DNA of 64,000 bases from Leisingera coralii (lineage in GTDB: Bacteria > Pseudomonadota > Alphaproteobacteria > Rhodobacterales > Rhodobacteraceae): contig NZ_JBHUPT010000019.1 of assembly GCF_049056525.1 (NCBI RefSeq), forward strand, positions 100,914 through 164,913, in the 5' to 3' direction. The position numbers and the translations under genes are program-made. Under the pieces are notes generated by a model that had not been told where the DNA came from, ran no database searches, and worked only from the letters and a program-made list of their open reading frames with translations. Positions 15,054 through 25,305 of the stretch are shown here, in pieces; the stretch's first letter is position 1; every line of letters starts with the position of its first letter.

Positions 15054-17579
15054 TCATTCGCGGGCCCGCAGGATGCGGGCCGGTTTTGCTGCCAGCGGCC
15101 GCAGGGCAAAGGCCAGCCCGGCCAGCAGCGTTGTCAGCACTCCGCCTGAAATGACCATCAGTGCATTCGGCCAGATCACCGCATAGCTGGTCTCGAACAC
15201 ATAGGCATTGATCGCCCAGGCCCCGGCAATGCCGGCAGCCAAGGCAACCATTCCTGCCGCCGCGCCCAAGAGGGCCGAGCGCAGGGCAAAGCTTGCCAGG
15301 ATCTGCTTGCGCGGCGCGCCCAGCGTTTTCAGCAGCGCCGCCTCATACCGGCGCGCGGGCTCGCCGGCAGCCGCGGTTCCCAGCAGCACCAGGAAACCGG
15401 TCAGCAGCGTTGCCGCGGCGCCATAGGCGGTGGCGGCGGCCAGCTGGCGCAGGATGTCCGACACCCGGTCGATGGCATCGCGCATGCGGATGGCGGTGAT
15501 ATTCGGCATCTCCCGCGCCAGATCGCGCAGGATTGCAGCCTCGGCCTGCTCCTCGGCATAGACGGTGGCGATGAAGCTGTGCGGCGCGCCGGCCAGGGCC
15601 GACTCGTTCAGCACCATGACAAACCCCATCCCCGCAGTGGAGAAATCCACATTGCGGAAGCTGGTGATGGTGCCGGTGATATCGCGCCCCAGGATGTTGA
15701 GGGTCAGCGTATCGCCCAGGCTGAGCCCCATTTCCTCCGCTTCCTCGGCGGCAAAGCTGATCTGCGGCGCGCCGGTATAGTCCTCCGGCCACCACTTGCC
15801 GGCGGTGACCTCGGTGCTCTCCGGCTGGGCCGCCGCATAGGTAATGCCGCGGTCGCCGCGCACCACCCAGTGATCGCCTGCAACCTCGGTGGCGGGCTGG
15901 CCGTTGATGCGGGTCAGCACCCCGCGCAGCATCGGCGCGTTTTCCACCCGGGTCACGGCGGGATCGTTGTTCACCCGCTCCAGGAAAGCGGGCATCTGGC
16001 TGCGCTGGATGTCGACAAAGAAGTAACTCGGCGCCACATCCGGCAGGTTGCCGGCAATCGCCCGGCGCATGTTGCCGTCGATCTGGCCGATGGCCGCCAG
16101 CACGGTAAGGCCCAGCCCCAGCGCCAGCACCGCGGGCACGGCGCCGTCCCGTGCGCTGCCGATCGAGGACAGCGCCCAGCGGAGGGCAGGGCGCCCGCGC
16201 GACGCCGCGGTGCTGCGGCGGGCCAGCAAACCGATACCAAGTGCTGCAACCAGCAGCACCAGCAGCGCGCCCATCAGCCCGCCCGCGGTCCACAGCGTCA
16301 GCTGCGCCGAGCCGCTGAACCAGGCTGCCAGCCCCACCAGCGCCGCCAGCGCCAGCGCGGTCGCCAGCAAATAGCGCGGCGCGGGCAGCCGGGTGCGGCT
16401 GGCAAAGGCATCGCGGAACAGCGAGGCCGCGCGGATGCGTTCGGCCCGCGCCAGCGGCCAGAGGGCAAAGATGAAGGCGGTCAGCACGCCATAGATCGCG
16501 GCCTCCGCCAGGGCGGACGGGTAGAGGGAGAACACCGCCGGAAAAGGCAGCTGCGCCGCAATCAGCGGCCCCAGCAGCAGCGGCCCCAGCCCGCCCAGCA
16601 CCAAGCCGATGCCAACCCCGATCAGCGTCAGCGCGCCGATCTGCAGAAAGTAGGTGAGGAAAATCGTCTGCCGCTCCGCCCCCAACGTGCGCAGGGTGGC
16701 AATGGTGGCGGTCTTGGTCGCCAGATAGGCACGCACCGCGGCAGAGACGCCAACACCGCCCACCGCCAGGCCGGACAGGCCCACCAGCACGAGGAACCCG
16801 CCCAGCCGCTCGACAAAGGTGGTGATCCCCGGCGCGCCGTTCCGGGCATCCCGCCAGCGCATGCCGGTGGTCTCGAACAGCCCCTCGGCCTCTGCCTGCA
16901 GCGAGTTCAGATCACTGCCCGCAGGCAGCTCCATCCGGTATTTGGTGTCAAACAGCGTACCCGGTTCCAGCAGGCCGGACCCGGCCAGATCCTCAGTCCT
17001 GACCATGGTGCGCGGCCCCAGCTCAAAACCGGAGGCCGCGGCATCAGGTTCCAGAGCGATCATCGCTGTCAGTGTGAAGTCCTGGGTGCCCAGCCGGAAG
17101 CTGTCGCCCGGCTGCAAGCCCAGACGGTCGGCCAGCACCCGGTCCATCACCGCACCGGGCAAGCCCTCCGCGCCCGCCAGTGCCCTTTCCAGCGGCATGT
17201 CAGGGGCCAGCTTCATTTCCCCCTTCAAGGGGTAGAGACCGTCCACAGCCTTCACCTGCGTCAGCCCGCGTTCCTCGCCCACCGTGGCCATCGAGCGGAA
17301 TTCGGCAATCCCGGAATAGCGGGCCGCGGTCCGCTCCACCCAGGCAAGCTCATCCTCATTGGCAAACCGGTAGGTGAAATTCAGCTCCGCATCGCCGCCC
17401 AGGATCGTGGCGCCCTCGCGCTCCAGCCCGGTTTCGATGGAGGCGCGGATCGAGCCAATGGCGGCGATCACCCCAACCCCCAGCGCCAGGCACGCCAGGA
17501 AAATGCGGAAGCCCTTCAGGCCGCCGCGCAGCTCCCGCAGGGCAAAGCGCCAGGCAAGGCGGAGGGCAGCGGCATTCAT
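15054..17579 (-). CDS. ABC transporter permease, FtsX/MacB-like (YbbP type)
   Basis: An 841-residue permease with two FtsX units. TM1 follows RGGLKGFRIFLACLALGVGVIAAIGS. A large periplasmic domain occupies about 50-250. Helices follow at about 258-400 and 420-460, then a second periplasmic region, and a final three-helix FtsX block near 710-830. This architecture and its partner ATPase match the YbbAP-type exporters linked to a TesA-like esterase. Its ATG overlaps the ATPase stop by four bases (17576-17579), so the two are translationally coupled. The substrate is unknown; lipid or lipoprotein-related roles are proposed for the family. Confidence 0.9.
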   Translation of the reverse strand: MNAAALRLAWRFALRELRGGLKGFRIFLACLALGVGVIAAIGSIRASIETGLEREGATILGGDAELNFTYRFANEDELAWVERTAARYSGIAEFRSMATVGEERGLTQVKAVDGLYPLKGEMKLAPDMPLERALAGAEGLPGAVMDRVLADRLGLQPGDSFRLGTQDFTLTAMIALEPDAAASGFELGPRTMVRTEDLAGSGLLEPGTLFDTKYRMELPAGSDLNSLQAEAEGLFETTGMRWRDARNGAPGITTFVERLGGFLVLVGLSGLAVGGVGVSAAVRAYLATKTATIATLRTLGAERQTIFLTYFLQIGALTLIGVGIGLVLGGLGPLLLGPLIAAQLPFPAVFSLYPSALAEAAIYGVLTAFIFALWPLARAERIRAASLFRDAFASRTRLPAPRYLLATALALAALVGLAAWFSGSAQLTLWTAGGLMGALLVLLVAALGIGLLARRSTAASRGRPALRWALSSIGSARDGAVPAVLALGLGLTVLAAIGQIDGNMRRAIAGNLPDVAPSYFFVDIQRSQMPAFLERVNNDPAVTRVENAPMLRGVLTRINGQPATEVAGDHWVVRGDRGITYAAAQPESTEVTAGKWWPEDYTGAPQISFAAEEAEEMGLSLGDTLTLNILGRDITGTITSFRNVDFSTAGMGFVMVLNESALAGAPHSFIATVYAEEQAEAAILRDLAREMPNITAIRMRDAIDRVSDILRQLAAATAYGAAATLLTGFLVLLGTAAAGEPARRYEAALLKTLGAPRKQILASFALRSALLGAAAGMVALAAGIAGAWAINAYVFETSYAVIWPNALMVISGGVLTTLLAGLAFALRPLAAKPARILRARE

Positions 17580-18280
17580 TCCGCCGCCTCGCGCGCCGCG
17601 TCCCCGTCGATGCGGCCGTCGCGCAGCCGGACTACCCGGTCGCAGCGTGCTGCCAGTTCCGGCGCATGGGTGACCATGACCAGCGTCGCGCCATAGCGGT
17701 CGCGCAAGCCAAACAGCAGGTCCATCACCGCTTCGCCATTGGCCTCATCCAGGTTGCCGGTCGGCTCATCCGCCAGCAGGATCGCAGGCCGCGGCGCCAG
17801 GGCGCGGGCCAGCGCTACCCGCTGCTGCTCGCCGCCCGACATCTGCGCCGGGAAGTGGCCGGCCCGGTGGCCAAGGCCCACGGCCTCCAATTCTGCCTGG
17901 GCGCGGTCAAAGGCATCCTTGACGCCCGCCAGCTCCAACGGCGTCGCCACATTCTCCAGCGCGGTCATGGTGGGGATCAGGTGAAAGCTCTGGAACACCA
18001 CCCCCATGTTGTTGCGCCGGAACCGCGCCAGCGCGTCCTCATCCATCGCGGTCAGATCCGCGCCCAAGGCAGCCACCTTGCCGCCGGTCGCCTGCTCCAG
18101 CCCGCCCATCAGCATCAGCAGCGACGACTTGCCGGATCCGGACGGCCCCACCAGCCCCAAGGTCTCGCCCTGCCGCACGTCCAGCGAGATTGCGTGCAAA
18201 ATCTCCACCGGGCCGGTATTGCTATTGAGGGTCAAAGACGCATCTAAGAGATGAAGAACGGGGCTGCTTTTCTCGGTCAT
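17576..18280 (-). CDS. ABC transporter ATP-binding protein (LolD/YbbA type)
   Basis: The 234-residue ATPase has Walker A GPSGSGKSS near residue 43, signature LSGGEQ-like MSGGEQQRVALARAL near 149, Walker B ILLADEPTGNLD and the H-loop VMVTHAPELA. It powers the FtsX-like permease encoded immediately downstream with an ATGA overlap. ATG 18280 was selected; the frame extends far upstream over the divergent esterase gene, but that part is a shadow. The divergent esterase lies only 48 bases away. Confidence 0.93.
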   Translation of the reverse strand: MTEKSSPVLHLLDASLTLNSNTGPVEILHAISLDVRQGETLGLVGPSGSGKSSLLMLMGGLEQATGGKVAALGADLTAMDEDALARFRRNNMGVVFQSFHLIPTMTALENVATPLELAGVKDAFDRAQAELEAVGLGHRAGHFPAQMSGGEQQRVALARALAPRPAILLADEPTGNLDEANGEAVMDLLFGLRDRYGATLVMVTHAPELAARCDRVVRLRDGRIDGDAAREAAE

Positions 18281-18328
18281 CGGGCCTGCCTGTTGGATCC
18301 ACCTTTCGGATATGGAGTGTTTGCGGCG

Positions 18329-18970
18329 ATGCGCAAGATACTGGCACTGTTGAGTTTGCTGCTTTTTACGGGTGCTGCCTGGGCCGCACCGCTGCGGATC
18401 ACCGCGCTGGGGGACAGCCTGGTGCAGGGCTACGGGCTGCCGCAGGGCCAGGGGCTGGTGCCGCAGCTGGAGCGCTGGCTGAACGAAAACGGCGCCGAAG
18501 TTGTCCTGCAAAACGCCGGTGTCTCCGGTGACACCACTGCAGGCGGGGCCGAGCGCGCCGAGTGGACGCTGTCGGACAATCCTGACGGGCTGATCGTGCT
18601 TCTGGGCGGCAATGACCTGCTGCGCGGGCTGGATCCGGAGGAGGCGCGCGCCAACCTGACCCGCATCCTGGAGGCGGCAGAAGCCAAGGGCATCGAAACC
18701 TTGCTGGTCGGCATGAAGGCGCCGGGAAACTACGGGCCCGAGTACAAGGAGGCATTTGACGCGATCTATCCGGAGCTGGCGTCGCAGTTCGGCGCAGTGC
18801 TGCATCCGGATGCCTTTGCGGGCATGGCTGCGGAAGCGGGCGGAGACCCGGCGGCAGCGCAAGCTTTCATGCAGGATGACGGTATCCACCCCAACGCCCG
18901 CGGCGTTGCGCTGAATGCTGCGGCCATCGGGCCGGCGGCCCTGCAGCTGATCGAGGCGATCGGCAAGTGA
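18329..18970 (+). CDS. Exported SGNH esterase/arylesterase (TesA-like)
   Basis: A 213-residue GDSL hydrolase. The signal peptide MRKILALLSLLLFTGAAWA is cleaved before APLRIT. Block I (ALGDSLVQGYG) supplies nucleophile Ser30, block III is LLGGNDLLRG, and block V (DDGIHPNARG) supplies Asp and His. It is a periplasmic esterase, lysophospholipase or thioesterase like E. coli TesA. The divergent ABC genes (LolD-like, FtsX-like) mirror the conserved tesA-ybbA-ybbP neighbourhood. ATG 18329 is chosen over an upstream ATG because it begins the signal peptide. Confidence 0.92.
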   Translation: MRKILALLSLLLFTGAAWAAPLRITALGDSLVQGYGLPQGQGLVPQLERWLNENGAEVVLQNAGVSGDTTAGGAERAEWTLSDNPDGLIVLLGGNDLLRGLDPEEARANLTRILEAAEAKGIETLLVGMKAPGNYGPEYKEAFDAIYPELASQFGAVLHPDAFAGMAAEAGGDPAAAQAFMQDDGIHPNARGVALNAAAIGPAALQLIEAIGK

Positions 18971-18997
18971 AAACAGCCCCGTCAGTCAGGGCTGTTT
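18971..18997. terminator. Bidirectional terminator between esterase and cold-shock genes
   Basis: AAACAGCCC (18971-18979) and GGGCTGTTT (18989-18997) form a perfect 9-base stem that starts right at the esterase stop. The A and T ends can serve both convergent transcripts. Confidence 0.75.
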
Positions 18998-19028
18998 GAA
19001 ACTCTCAAAGCAGATCGGAAGATCCGGA

Positions 19029-19238
19029 TCAGGAGACCAGCGCGATATCCACAGCGGATTCACGGCCGTCGCGGCCTGCGCGCAGCTCGTAGGTCACTTT
19101 CTGATTGTCCGCCAGGCCGGTCAGCCCGGAACGTTCAACCGCGGAAATGTGGACAAAAATGTCCTTGCCGCCATCATCGGGTGCAATAAAGCCATAGCCT
19201 TTGGTGGTGTTGAACCATTTGACGGTGCCTGTGGCCAT
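19029..19238 (-). CDS. Cold-shock protein, CspA family
   Basis: A 69-residue single cold-shock domain with RNP1 KGYGFIAP and RNP2 DIFVHISA. It binds single-stranded nucleic acid and acts as an RNA chaperone. The ATG follows TAGGAGT on the minus strand. The gene has more than 200 bases of upstream non-coding sequence (19239-19447), which would fit a long structured leader, as in other csp genes, though no specific cold-box was recognised. Expression in cold cannot be inferred from sequence alone since many family members are constitutive. Confidence 0.93.
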   Translation of the reverse strand: MATGTVKWFNTTKGYGFIAPDDGGKDIFVHISAVERSGLTGLADNQKVTYELRAGRDGRESAVDIALVS

Positions 19239-19447
19239 CGTCGTGTACTCCTAAGTCGTCTTCAGTTCTCTGCCCGCGTCATGCGGCAGTCCGGCAAGGT
19301 TTGCAGATGATCATGACCGCGCCAGGTGAGGTACAGTGATGGCATTCGCGTAACATCGCCGTGACAGAATTGGGGGCGAATCCCCTTTGGTGCAAGAAAA
19401 ATGAGGTGTGACGCAGGGTTTCGCGGCAATATCCCGCAGGCCGGCGC

Positions 19448-20020
19448 CTAAAGCACCGTCACAACCGTGCCGAGCGGCACCCGTTCGTACAGGTCCACTA
19501 CATGCTCGTTCAGCATTCGGATACAGCCGTTTGACACCGAATGGCCGATGGTCTGCGGCTGGTTGGTGCCGTGGATCCGGAAATAGGTGTCGACGCCGTT
19601 CTGGAACAGGTACAGCGCCCGGGCGCCCAGCGGATTGTCCGGCCCGCCCGGCTGGATGTATTCGTTGTCGATGAATTTGGCATAGGCCTTGGGGTCGCGC
19701 TCGATCATCTCGTCGGTGGGGCGCCAGGTGGGCCAGACCTTCTTGCGTTCGATCACCGCCTGGCCGGTGAACTCCAGCCCGGCCTTGCCGACGCCGACGC
19801 CATAGCGGATCGCCTTGCGCTTGTCGGTCACCAAATAGAGATAATAGGACCGCGGCAGCACCAGGATCTGGCCCGGGGCAAAACCCTTTTTGATCCGGAC
19901 TTCCTGTGGTGCAGGGTCAAAAACCACCGGGTCCTTTTTCCGGGCCAGGGCAGGCAGCGGCAGCAAAGAGGCCGCGGCAGCCGCAGTGCCCGTGCTCAGA
20001 ATCTTCCGGCGTGAAAACAT
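19448..20020 (-). CDS. L,D-transpeptidase (YkuD domain)
   Basis: A 190-residue exported cell-wall enzyme. The N-terminus MFSRRKILSTGTAAAAASLLPLPALA is a Tat-like signal with SRRKIL. The YkuD catalytic region reads FRIHGTNQPQTIGHSVSNGCIRM, with the essential Cys in SNGCIRM and the conserved His in IHGT. It makes 3-3 crosslinks or attaches proteins to peptidoglycan. Upstream ATGs at 20026 and 20047 are in frame; 20020 is preferred because GGGGG lies seven bases upstream of it, but the longer starts cannot be excluded. Confidence 0.9.
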   Translation of the reverse strand: MFSRRKILSTGTAAAAASLLPLPALARKKDPVVFDPAPQEVRIKKGFAPGQILVLPRSYYLYLVTDKRKAIRYGVGVGKAGLEFTGQAVIERKKVWPTWRPTDEMIERDPKAYAKFIDNEYIQPGGPDNPLGARALYLFQNGVDTYFRIHGTNQPQTIGHSVSNGCIRMLNEHVVDLYERVPLGTVVTVL

Positions 20021-20214
20021 GGCCATACCCCCGAACGTCTGGTGCATCTCATTTCATCTTCCGGCGGGAACCGCGTCCGGTCAACGGGTTTCCCGCGCAG
20101 GCCGCACAAGTGTTGCAGAGACGGGTTACGGCTTTGTGAATGCGGCTGCCGGCGGCCTTGCACAGCGGCTTGGGCTGACTATACGGGGGAAGGACTGCTT
20201 GAGGAGCCGATCCC

Positions 20215-20640
20215 ATGGGAGCTAAAACCCTGACCTGCCTGTCCTGTGCCCAGCTGAACCGGGTGCCGGAGGACAAGCTGGGCCGCGGCCCGAAATGCGC
20301 AACCTGCGGCGCGGCGCTGCTGCCGGGCAAGCCGGTGGATGTGGATCCCGCGGTCCTGCAGAAAGCCGTCCAGAACGATGATCTGCCGCTGGTGGCGGAC
20401 TTCTGGGCGCCCTGGTGCGGACCCTGCCGGTCCATGGCGCCGGAGTTTGCCAAGGCGGCCAGGACGCTGGGCGTCCAGGCACGGCTGGTCAAGCTCGATA
20501 CCCAGGCCCACCCGTCCACAGGCGCCCGCTACCGGATCCGCGGCATTCCCACCCTGGTGGCCTTTGAGCGCGGCAAGGAAAAGAAGCGCCAGGCAGGCGC
20601 CATGCGGCAGGGGCAGATTGTGGGCTGGGTCCGCAGCTGA
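20215..20640 (+). CDS. trxC: Thioredoxin 2 with N-terminal zinc finger
   Basis: A 141-residue thioredoxin. An N-terminal pair of CxxC motifs (CLSC near residue 8, CATC near residue 29) forms the zinc ribbon typical of TrxC. The thioredoxin domain has active site FWAPWCGPCRSM and the cis-proline loop RGIPTLVAF. It is a cytoplasmic disulfide reductase often induced by oxidative stress. GAGGAG at 20201-20206 supports the ATG. Confidence 0.94.
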   Translation: MGAKTLTCLSCAQLNRVPEDKLGRGPKCATCGAALLPGKPVDVDPAVLQKAVQNDDLPLVADFWAPWCGPCRSMAPEFAKAARTLGVQARLVKLDTQAHPSTGARYRIRGIPTLVAFERGKEKKRQAGAMRQGQIVGWVRS

Positions 20641-20678
20641 GGCGCGGTGCGCCTGCTTCCCGGTAGGGCCGTAAACGG

Positions 20679-20930
20679 TCAGAACAGGCGCTGTACCAGC
20701 CCGCGCGGTTTATGCGGCGTGCGGCTGGTCTTTGCGCTGTACTCACTGCCGCCGCTTTCCCGGCGGCTGCTGCGCCAATACAGAGCGGCGACCACGGTCA
20801 CCGCAAGGAGTGCGGCGGCAAAGGGGTAAAGCAGGGCTGCGAGCCAAACGGGCCAGCCGCCAAGGAAGATAGCTGCGAGCATCAGGCCCAAGCCTGCGAT
20901 CGCACCTATGACTGATCCTACCCATGCCAT
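20679..20930 (-). CDS. Small two-helix membrane protein, copy A
   Basis: An 83-residue protein, MAWVGSVIGAIAGLGLMLAA onward, with two transmembrane helices (about 4-22 and 28-50) joined by GGWPVWLAALLYP, then a basic polar tail. It is a paralogue of the protein encoded at 21099-21320 on the same strand: both share MAW-x-G, IAGL, G-x-PVWL, YP-x-A and a WR after helix 2. The family was not recognised. The ATG at 20930 was chosen by comparison with the paralogue; an in-frame ATG at 20978 is also possible. The ribosome-binding site is weak. Confidence 0.65.
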   Translation of the reverse strand: MAWVGSVIGAIAGLGLMLAAIFLGGWPVWLAALLYPFAAALLAVTVVAALYWRSSRRESGGSEYSAKTSRTPHKPRGLVQRLF

Positions 20931-21098
20931 GCTTTGTCCCCAATGCGTCTTGGTCCCCCGATTAGAGTAGAAATCCAAGCTTCAGGAAACAACTGTGCAA
21001 AAGGCTAGGGCAGATGCCTTATAGGTGGAGATTTACGCGTTCAGCTATGCCTTTGGTGGTAAAACTGCGGTTCTGGCGCCTTTTGCCGCCACGCAGTT

Positions 21099-21320
21099 TC
21101 AGGCCGCGGCTGTCTTTGACCTCCGGGACTCCGCCCGGGTGTCAGCCATGGCGGCAGTGCCCCGCCAGGCCAGCGTGACGACCGCCAGAATTGCCACCGC
21201 GGTGCCGGCCGCCGGATACATCAGCAGGCTGAGCCAGACCGGCAGCCCCAGCGCTGCATACCCAAGCACCGCGGCGCACAGCCCTGCAATCATTCCAAGG
21301 AAAATGCCTGCCCAAGCCAT
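21099..21320 (-). CDS. Small two-helix membrane protein, copy B
   Basis: A 73-residue protein, MAWAGIFLGMIAGLCAAVLG onward, with two helices around a GLPVWLSLLMYP hairpin and a short basic tail. The start has a strong AGGAGG five bases upstream of the GTG-ATG pair, which fixes the N-terminus and supports the start chosen for copy A. The two copies are separated by 168 bases and probably arose by tandem duplication. No domain family was recognised. Function is unknown. Confidence 0.68.
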   Translation of the reverse strand: MAWAGIFLGMIAGLCAAVLGYAALGLPVWLSLLMYPAAGTAVAILAVVTLAWRGTAAMADTRAESRRSKTAAA

Positions 21321-21501
21321 CACGCCTCCTGTTCTGCTGCGCCGGCCGGATCCTCCTGACCCGGTTGCAACCGGTTGCCTCCGGAACATCCTGCAGGGGA
21401 ATGTGTTCAAAATGCGTAAACATTGCGAAAAGCTTTTGCCGCGCCAGCGCCGGAGACCGGGCCATTTTCGCGGCCATACGCCCCGCGGCGCTGGCAGCGG
21501 C

Positions 21502-21873
21502 CTATTTCGAGGTCAGCGCCTGGCCGTCCTTGGCCTTGGGCATCTTGCCCTTGCCCTGCTGCAGCACATGGGCCAGTTCATGCGCCAGAAACGCCGTGTC
21601 CTTGGCAAAGGCGGGCTTCATCACAAAGATGTCGTTGCCCACGGTGAAGGCGCGGGCCTTCAGCTCCTTGCAGACGTCCTTGGCATTGCCGCCGCTGTGC
21701 ACCCGCACCTTGCCCAGATTGCCGCCGAAATGCGCCTCCAGCCCCTTGCGAAGGTCTCCGGGCAGCTTCTTTTCCGTGGTGCCCTCCGGTGCGGTCTTGA
21801 GCTTCTTGCGCTTGGCCTTTTTGCCCTTGGTCGCCTCAACCTCTGCCTTCACCTCTTCCGGTTTCAAAGCCAT
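21502..21873 (-). CDS. Stand-alone DUF4157 (eCIS core) metallopeptidase-like protein
   Basis: A 123-residue protein. After a Lys/Glu-rich 35-residue N-terminus comes the DUF4157 pattern: LPGDLRKGLEAHFGGNLGKVRVHSG, then ARAFTVGNDIFVM, then FLAHELAHVLQQ, which contains the zinc-binding HELAH. DUF4157 domains usually sit at the N-terminus of long proteins delivered by extracellular contractile injection systems or Tc-like toxins. Here the domain ends after the motif with only 16 more residues. No signal peptide is visible. No injection-system gene lies nearby, so it is either a remnant, an inhibitor-like mini-protein or an independent peptidase. Confidence 0.82.
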   Translation of the reverse strand: MALKPEEVKAEVEATKGKKAKRKKLKTAPEGTTEKKLPGDLRKGLEAHFGGNLGKVRVHSGGNAKDVCKELKARAFTVGNDIFVMKPAFAKDTAFLAHELAHVLQQGKGKMPKAKDGQALTSK

Positions 21874-22185
21874 GCGGGATCCTTTCCAACGCTTTAATCA
21901 ACCAAGGGCGCGCCGGGCGCCTGAGGTGAGGGTAGCGCAGGTTGGCGGAAAGGCGAAATGGGGAAGGGCGGCTAGCTTTTGCCCCATTGGGGGCGTGTCA
22001 CGAAGTGGCACGGCCCGCGCCAGACCTTCCCGTCATGCCGGAGGCATGCTTTCAGCATGGCGAAGGCGCATTCGCGCCCTCCCAAGGTCAGGCTCGGGCC
22101 TTGTGTTGCGCAGCGTAGTTCGCCAGCAAGGTCGTTCTCGAAACAGGCTAGCGAATTATTCCAGCGGCAGGTACAGGCCGTCAAT
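21874..22185. other. Intergenic region with hairpins
   Basis: No gene supported. It contains a perfect hairpin CATGCC-GGA-GGCATG (22034-22048) and GGCGC/GCGCC (22065-22078) in a run of short dyads on the 3' side of the DMP19 gene. Its base composition falls toward the right, where the AT-richer DMP19 gene begins. Confidence 0.5.
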
Positions 22186-22793
22186 TCAATCAGCTATGCA
22201 GAATTCTTCCGGATGGCTTTCAATATATTTTACCATTTGAAGTGCCAGGCTGTGCACAATGGTTTCAGCTTCCAGGCGTTGCCCCGCTGCGGAGCGGAGC
22301 ATTGTGTCTTTCATTTCGGTGCTGGCGCGTCTCATTGCTGAACGAAAGGCACTATTGCGCGCGTCCCCCGGGACCGTATCAAGGTGCCTCAGAATAGGGG
22401 CAATATCCTTAGCCACGCGCTCCACATCGTCAGCTAGTTCTTTTTGGTTGAGCTTCCTTAAGCAGGAGACAACGTCAGCTGACATGTAACCTGCATTCCC
22501 CATGAATTGCAGGAATCCTCCGTTCAAGATCTGGGCGCGGAAGTACTCCAAGCAGAAAAAGATCATTTGCCCTTCGGTCATCAGCCCCTTGGAAACCAGT
22601 TCCCTAAGCGTGTCCAGTTTGAAGGCTTCCAGTGCGGCCCAGACTTCTTCTGAGGCAGATTCCCCGAGAAGCCTGTCGTAGTAATCTTCGATCCTCAGGT
22701 CGAGGTCAGTTTCGGGAGACAGAAAATCTGCCTCCCGGATTGTTGGCTTCGGCAGGGTCAATTGGTTTCCTGCCAAAAGCCGTTTCAGCCAGT

Positions 22794-22797
<4 letters not shown>
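22186..22797 (-). CDS. DMP19-family protein (DUF4375)
   Basis: A 203-residue cytoplasmic protein with the DMP19/DUF4375 hallmark YFRAQILNGGFLQFMGNAGY near residues 95-115, preceded by a helical LGESASEEVWAAL region. DMP19 of Neisseria is a DNA-mimic protein that binds a repressor; most homologues are uncharacterised. The start is GTG at 22797, overlapping the ettA stop as GTGA, so translation is coupled to ettA. The gene is AT-richer than its neighbours, which hints at later acquisition. Confidence 0.72.
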
Positions 22798-24449
<1,652 letters not shown>

Positions 24450-24762
24450 CTGATTGCTCCGTTAAGGGGGAAATTTGCTGGCTGGTGTGATAGCCGAAGG
24501 GCGCAGGCGGGGCAATGAGGGATGCAGTGCTTCGCGGAGCGTGTCCGGACCGCAGAAAGGGGGGGGGCGCAGCCCGCCCTTGCCCGACTCACCCCTTCGG
24601 GCGCAGACTGAAAGGCACCAGAAACACGAGGGCGCCCCGGATTGCCGTTTGCCGCGCCCAGACCTGAAGATGCCGCCGGAAAACGGGCCGCACCGGCCTT
24701 ATGGCGGCGCAGACCTGAGCCAGAGCGGCCGGGGGGCCTTCACAGCACAGGAGGACCCCACG
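24450..24762. other. Intergenic region between divergent ettA and ybaK-like genes
   Basis: No gene supported. It includes a run of nine G residues (24559-24567) followed by GCGCAGCCCGCCC, and should contain the promoters for ettA and the deacylase; no clear -35/-10 pair was seen. Confidence 0.45.
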
Positions 24763-25230
24763 ATGATCGCCTCACGCCTGAAACATCATCTCGAGGCACA
24801 GGGCCTGCCGTTCGGCACCGTCCGCCACCCCTATACCGCAACTGCGGCAGAATGCGCGGAATCGGCGCATGTGCCGGGGGATCACCTGGCCAAGTCAGTG
24901 CTCATCCACATGGAAGAAGGCCCGGTTCTGGCCGTGGTGCCGTCCAACCAGACGGTTGACCTGCACGCGCTGCAAACGATGATGGACCGCCGCCTCGGTC
25001 TGGCGCCGGAACATGAACTGAACCAGGTCTTTGACGACTGCGACCCGGGCGCGGCGCCTTGCGTTGGCGCGGCTTATCATGTGCCCACCGTGATCGACGA
25101 CAGCCTGACCGGGCTCGACAAGGTCTGGTTCGAGGCCGGCGACCACAAGACGCTGATCGAAATGAAGGGTGACGATTTCGACACCCTGATGAAGGACGCC
25201 AAGCACGGCTCCTTCTGCACGGTCCACTGA
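24763..25230 (+). CDS. YbaK/ProX-type aminoacyl-tRNA deacylase-like protein
   Basis: A 155-residue protein with the YbaK fold (TAAECAESAHVPGDHLAKSVLIHMEEGPVLAVVPSN with the conserved lysine in AKSV, later TLIEMKGDDF). Members hydrolyse mischarged tRNA-Pro or related species in trans. The sequence belongs to the broad YbaK/EbsC group, and which mischarged tRNA it edits is not deducible. ATG 24763 is eight bases after AGGAGG (24749-24754). The open frame extends 96 codons upstream without homology. Confidence 0.82.
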   Translation: MIASRLKHHLEAQGLPFGTVRHPYTATAAECAESAHVPGDHLAKSVLIHMEEGPVLAVVPSNQTVDLHALQTMMDRRLGLAPEHELNQVFDDCDPGAAPCVGAAYHVPTVIDDSLTGLDKVWFEAGDHKTLIEMKGDDFDTLMKDAKHGSFCTVH

Positions 25231-25305
25231 CGCGCGCGTCAGCGGCCCGTACTTCTGAGCAATCGGCCAGCTGCCCCGATCACCGGGGCGGCGCCTGCCG
25301 GTGCG

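Noticed and set aside
15579..17696. 705-codon open frame antisense to the FtsX-like permease
   Set aside because: It is the GC-rich shadow of a well-supported gene, with a low-complexity Gln/Arg/Gly product and no ribosome-binding site.
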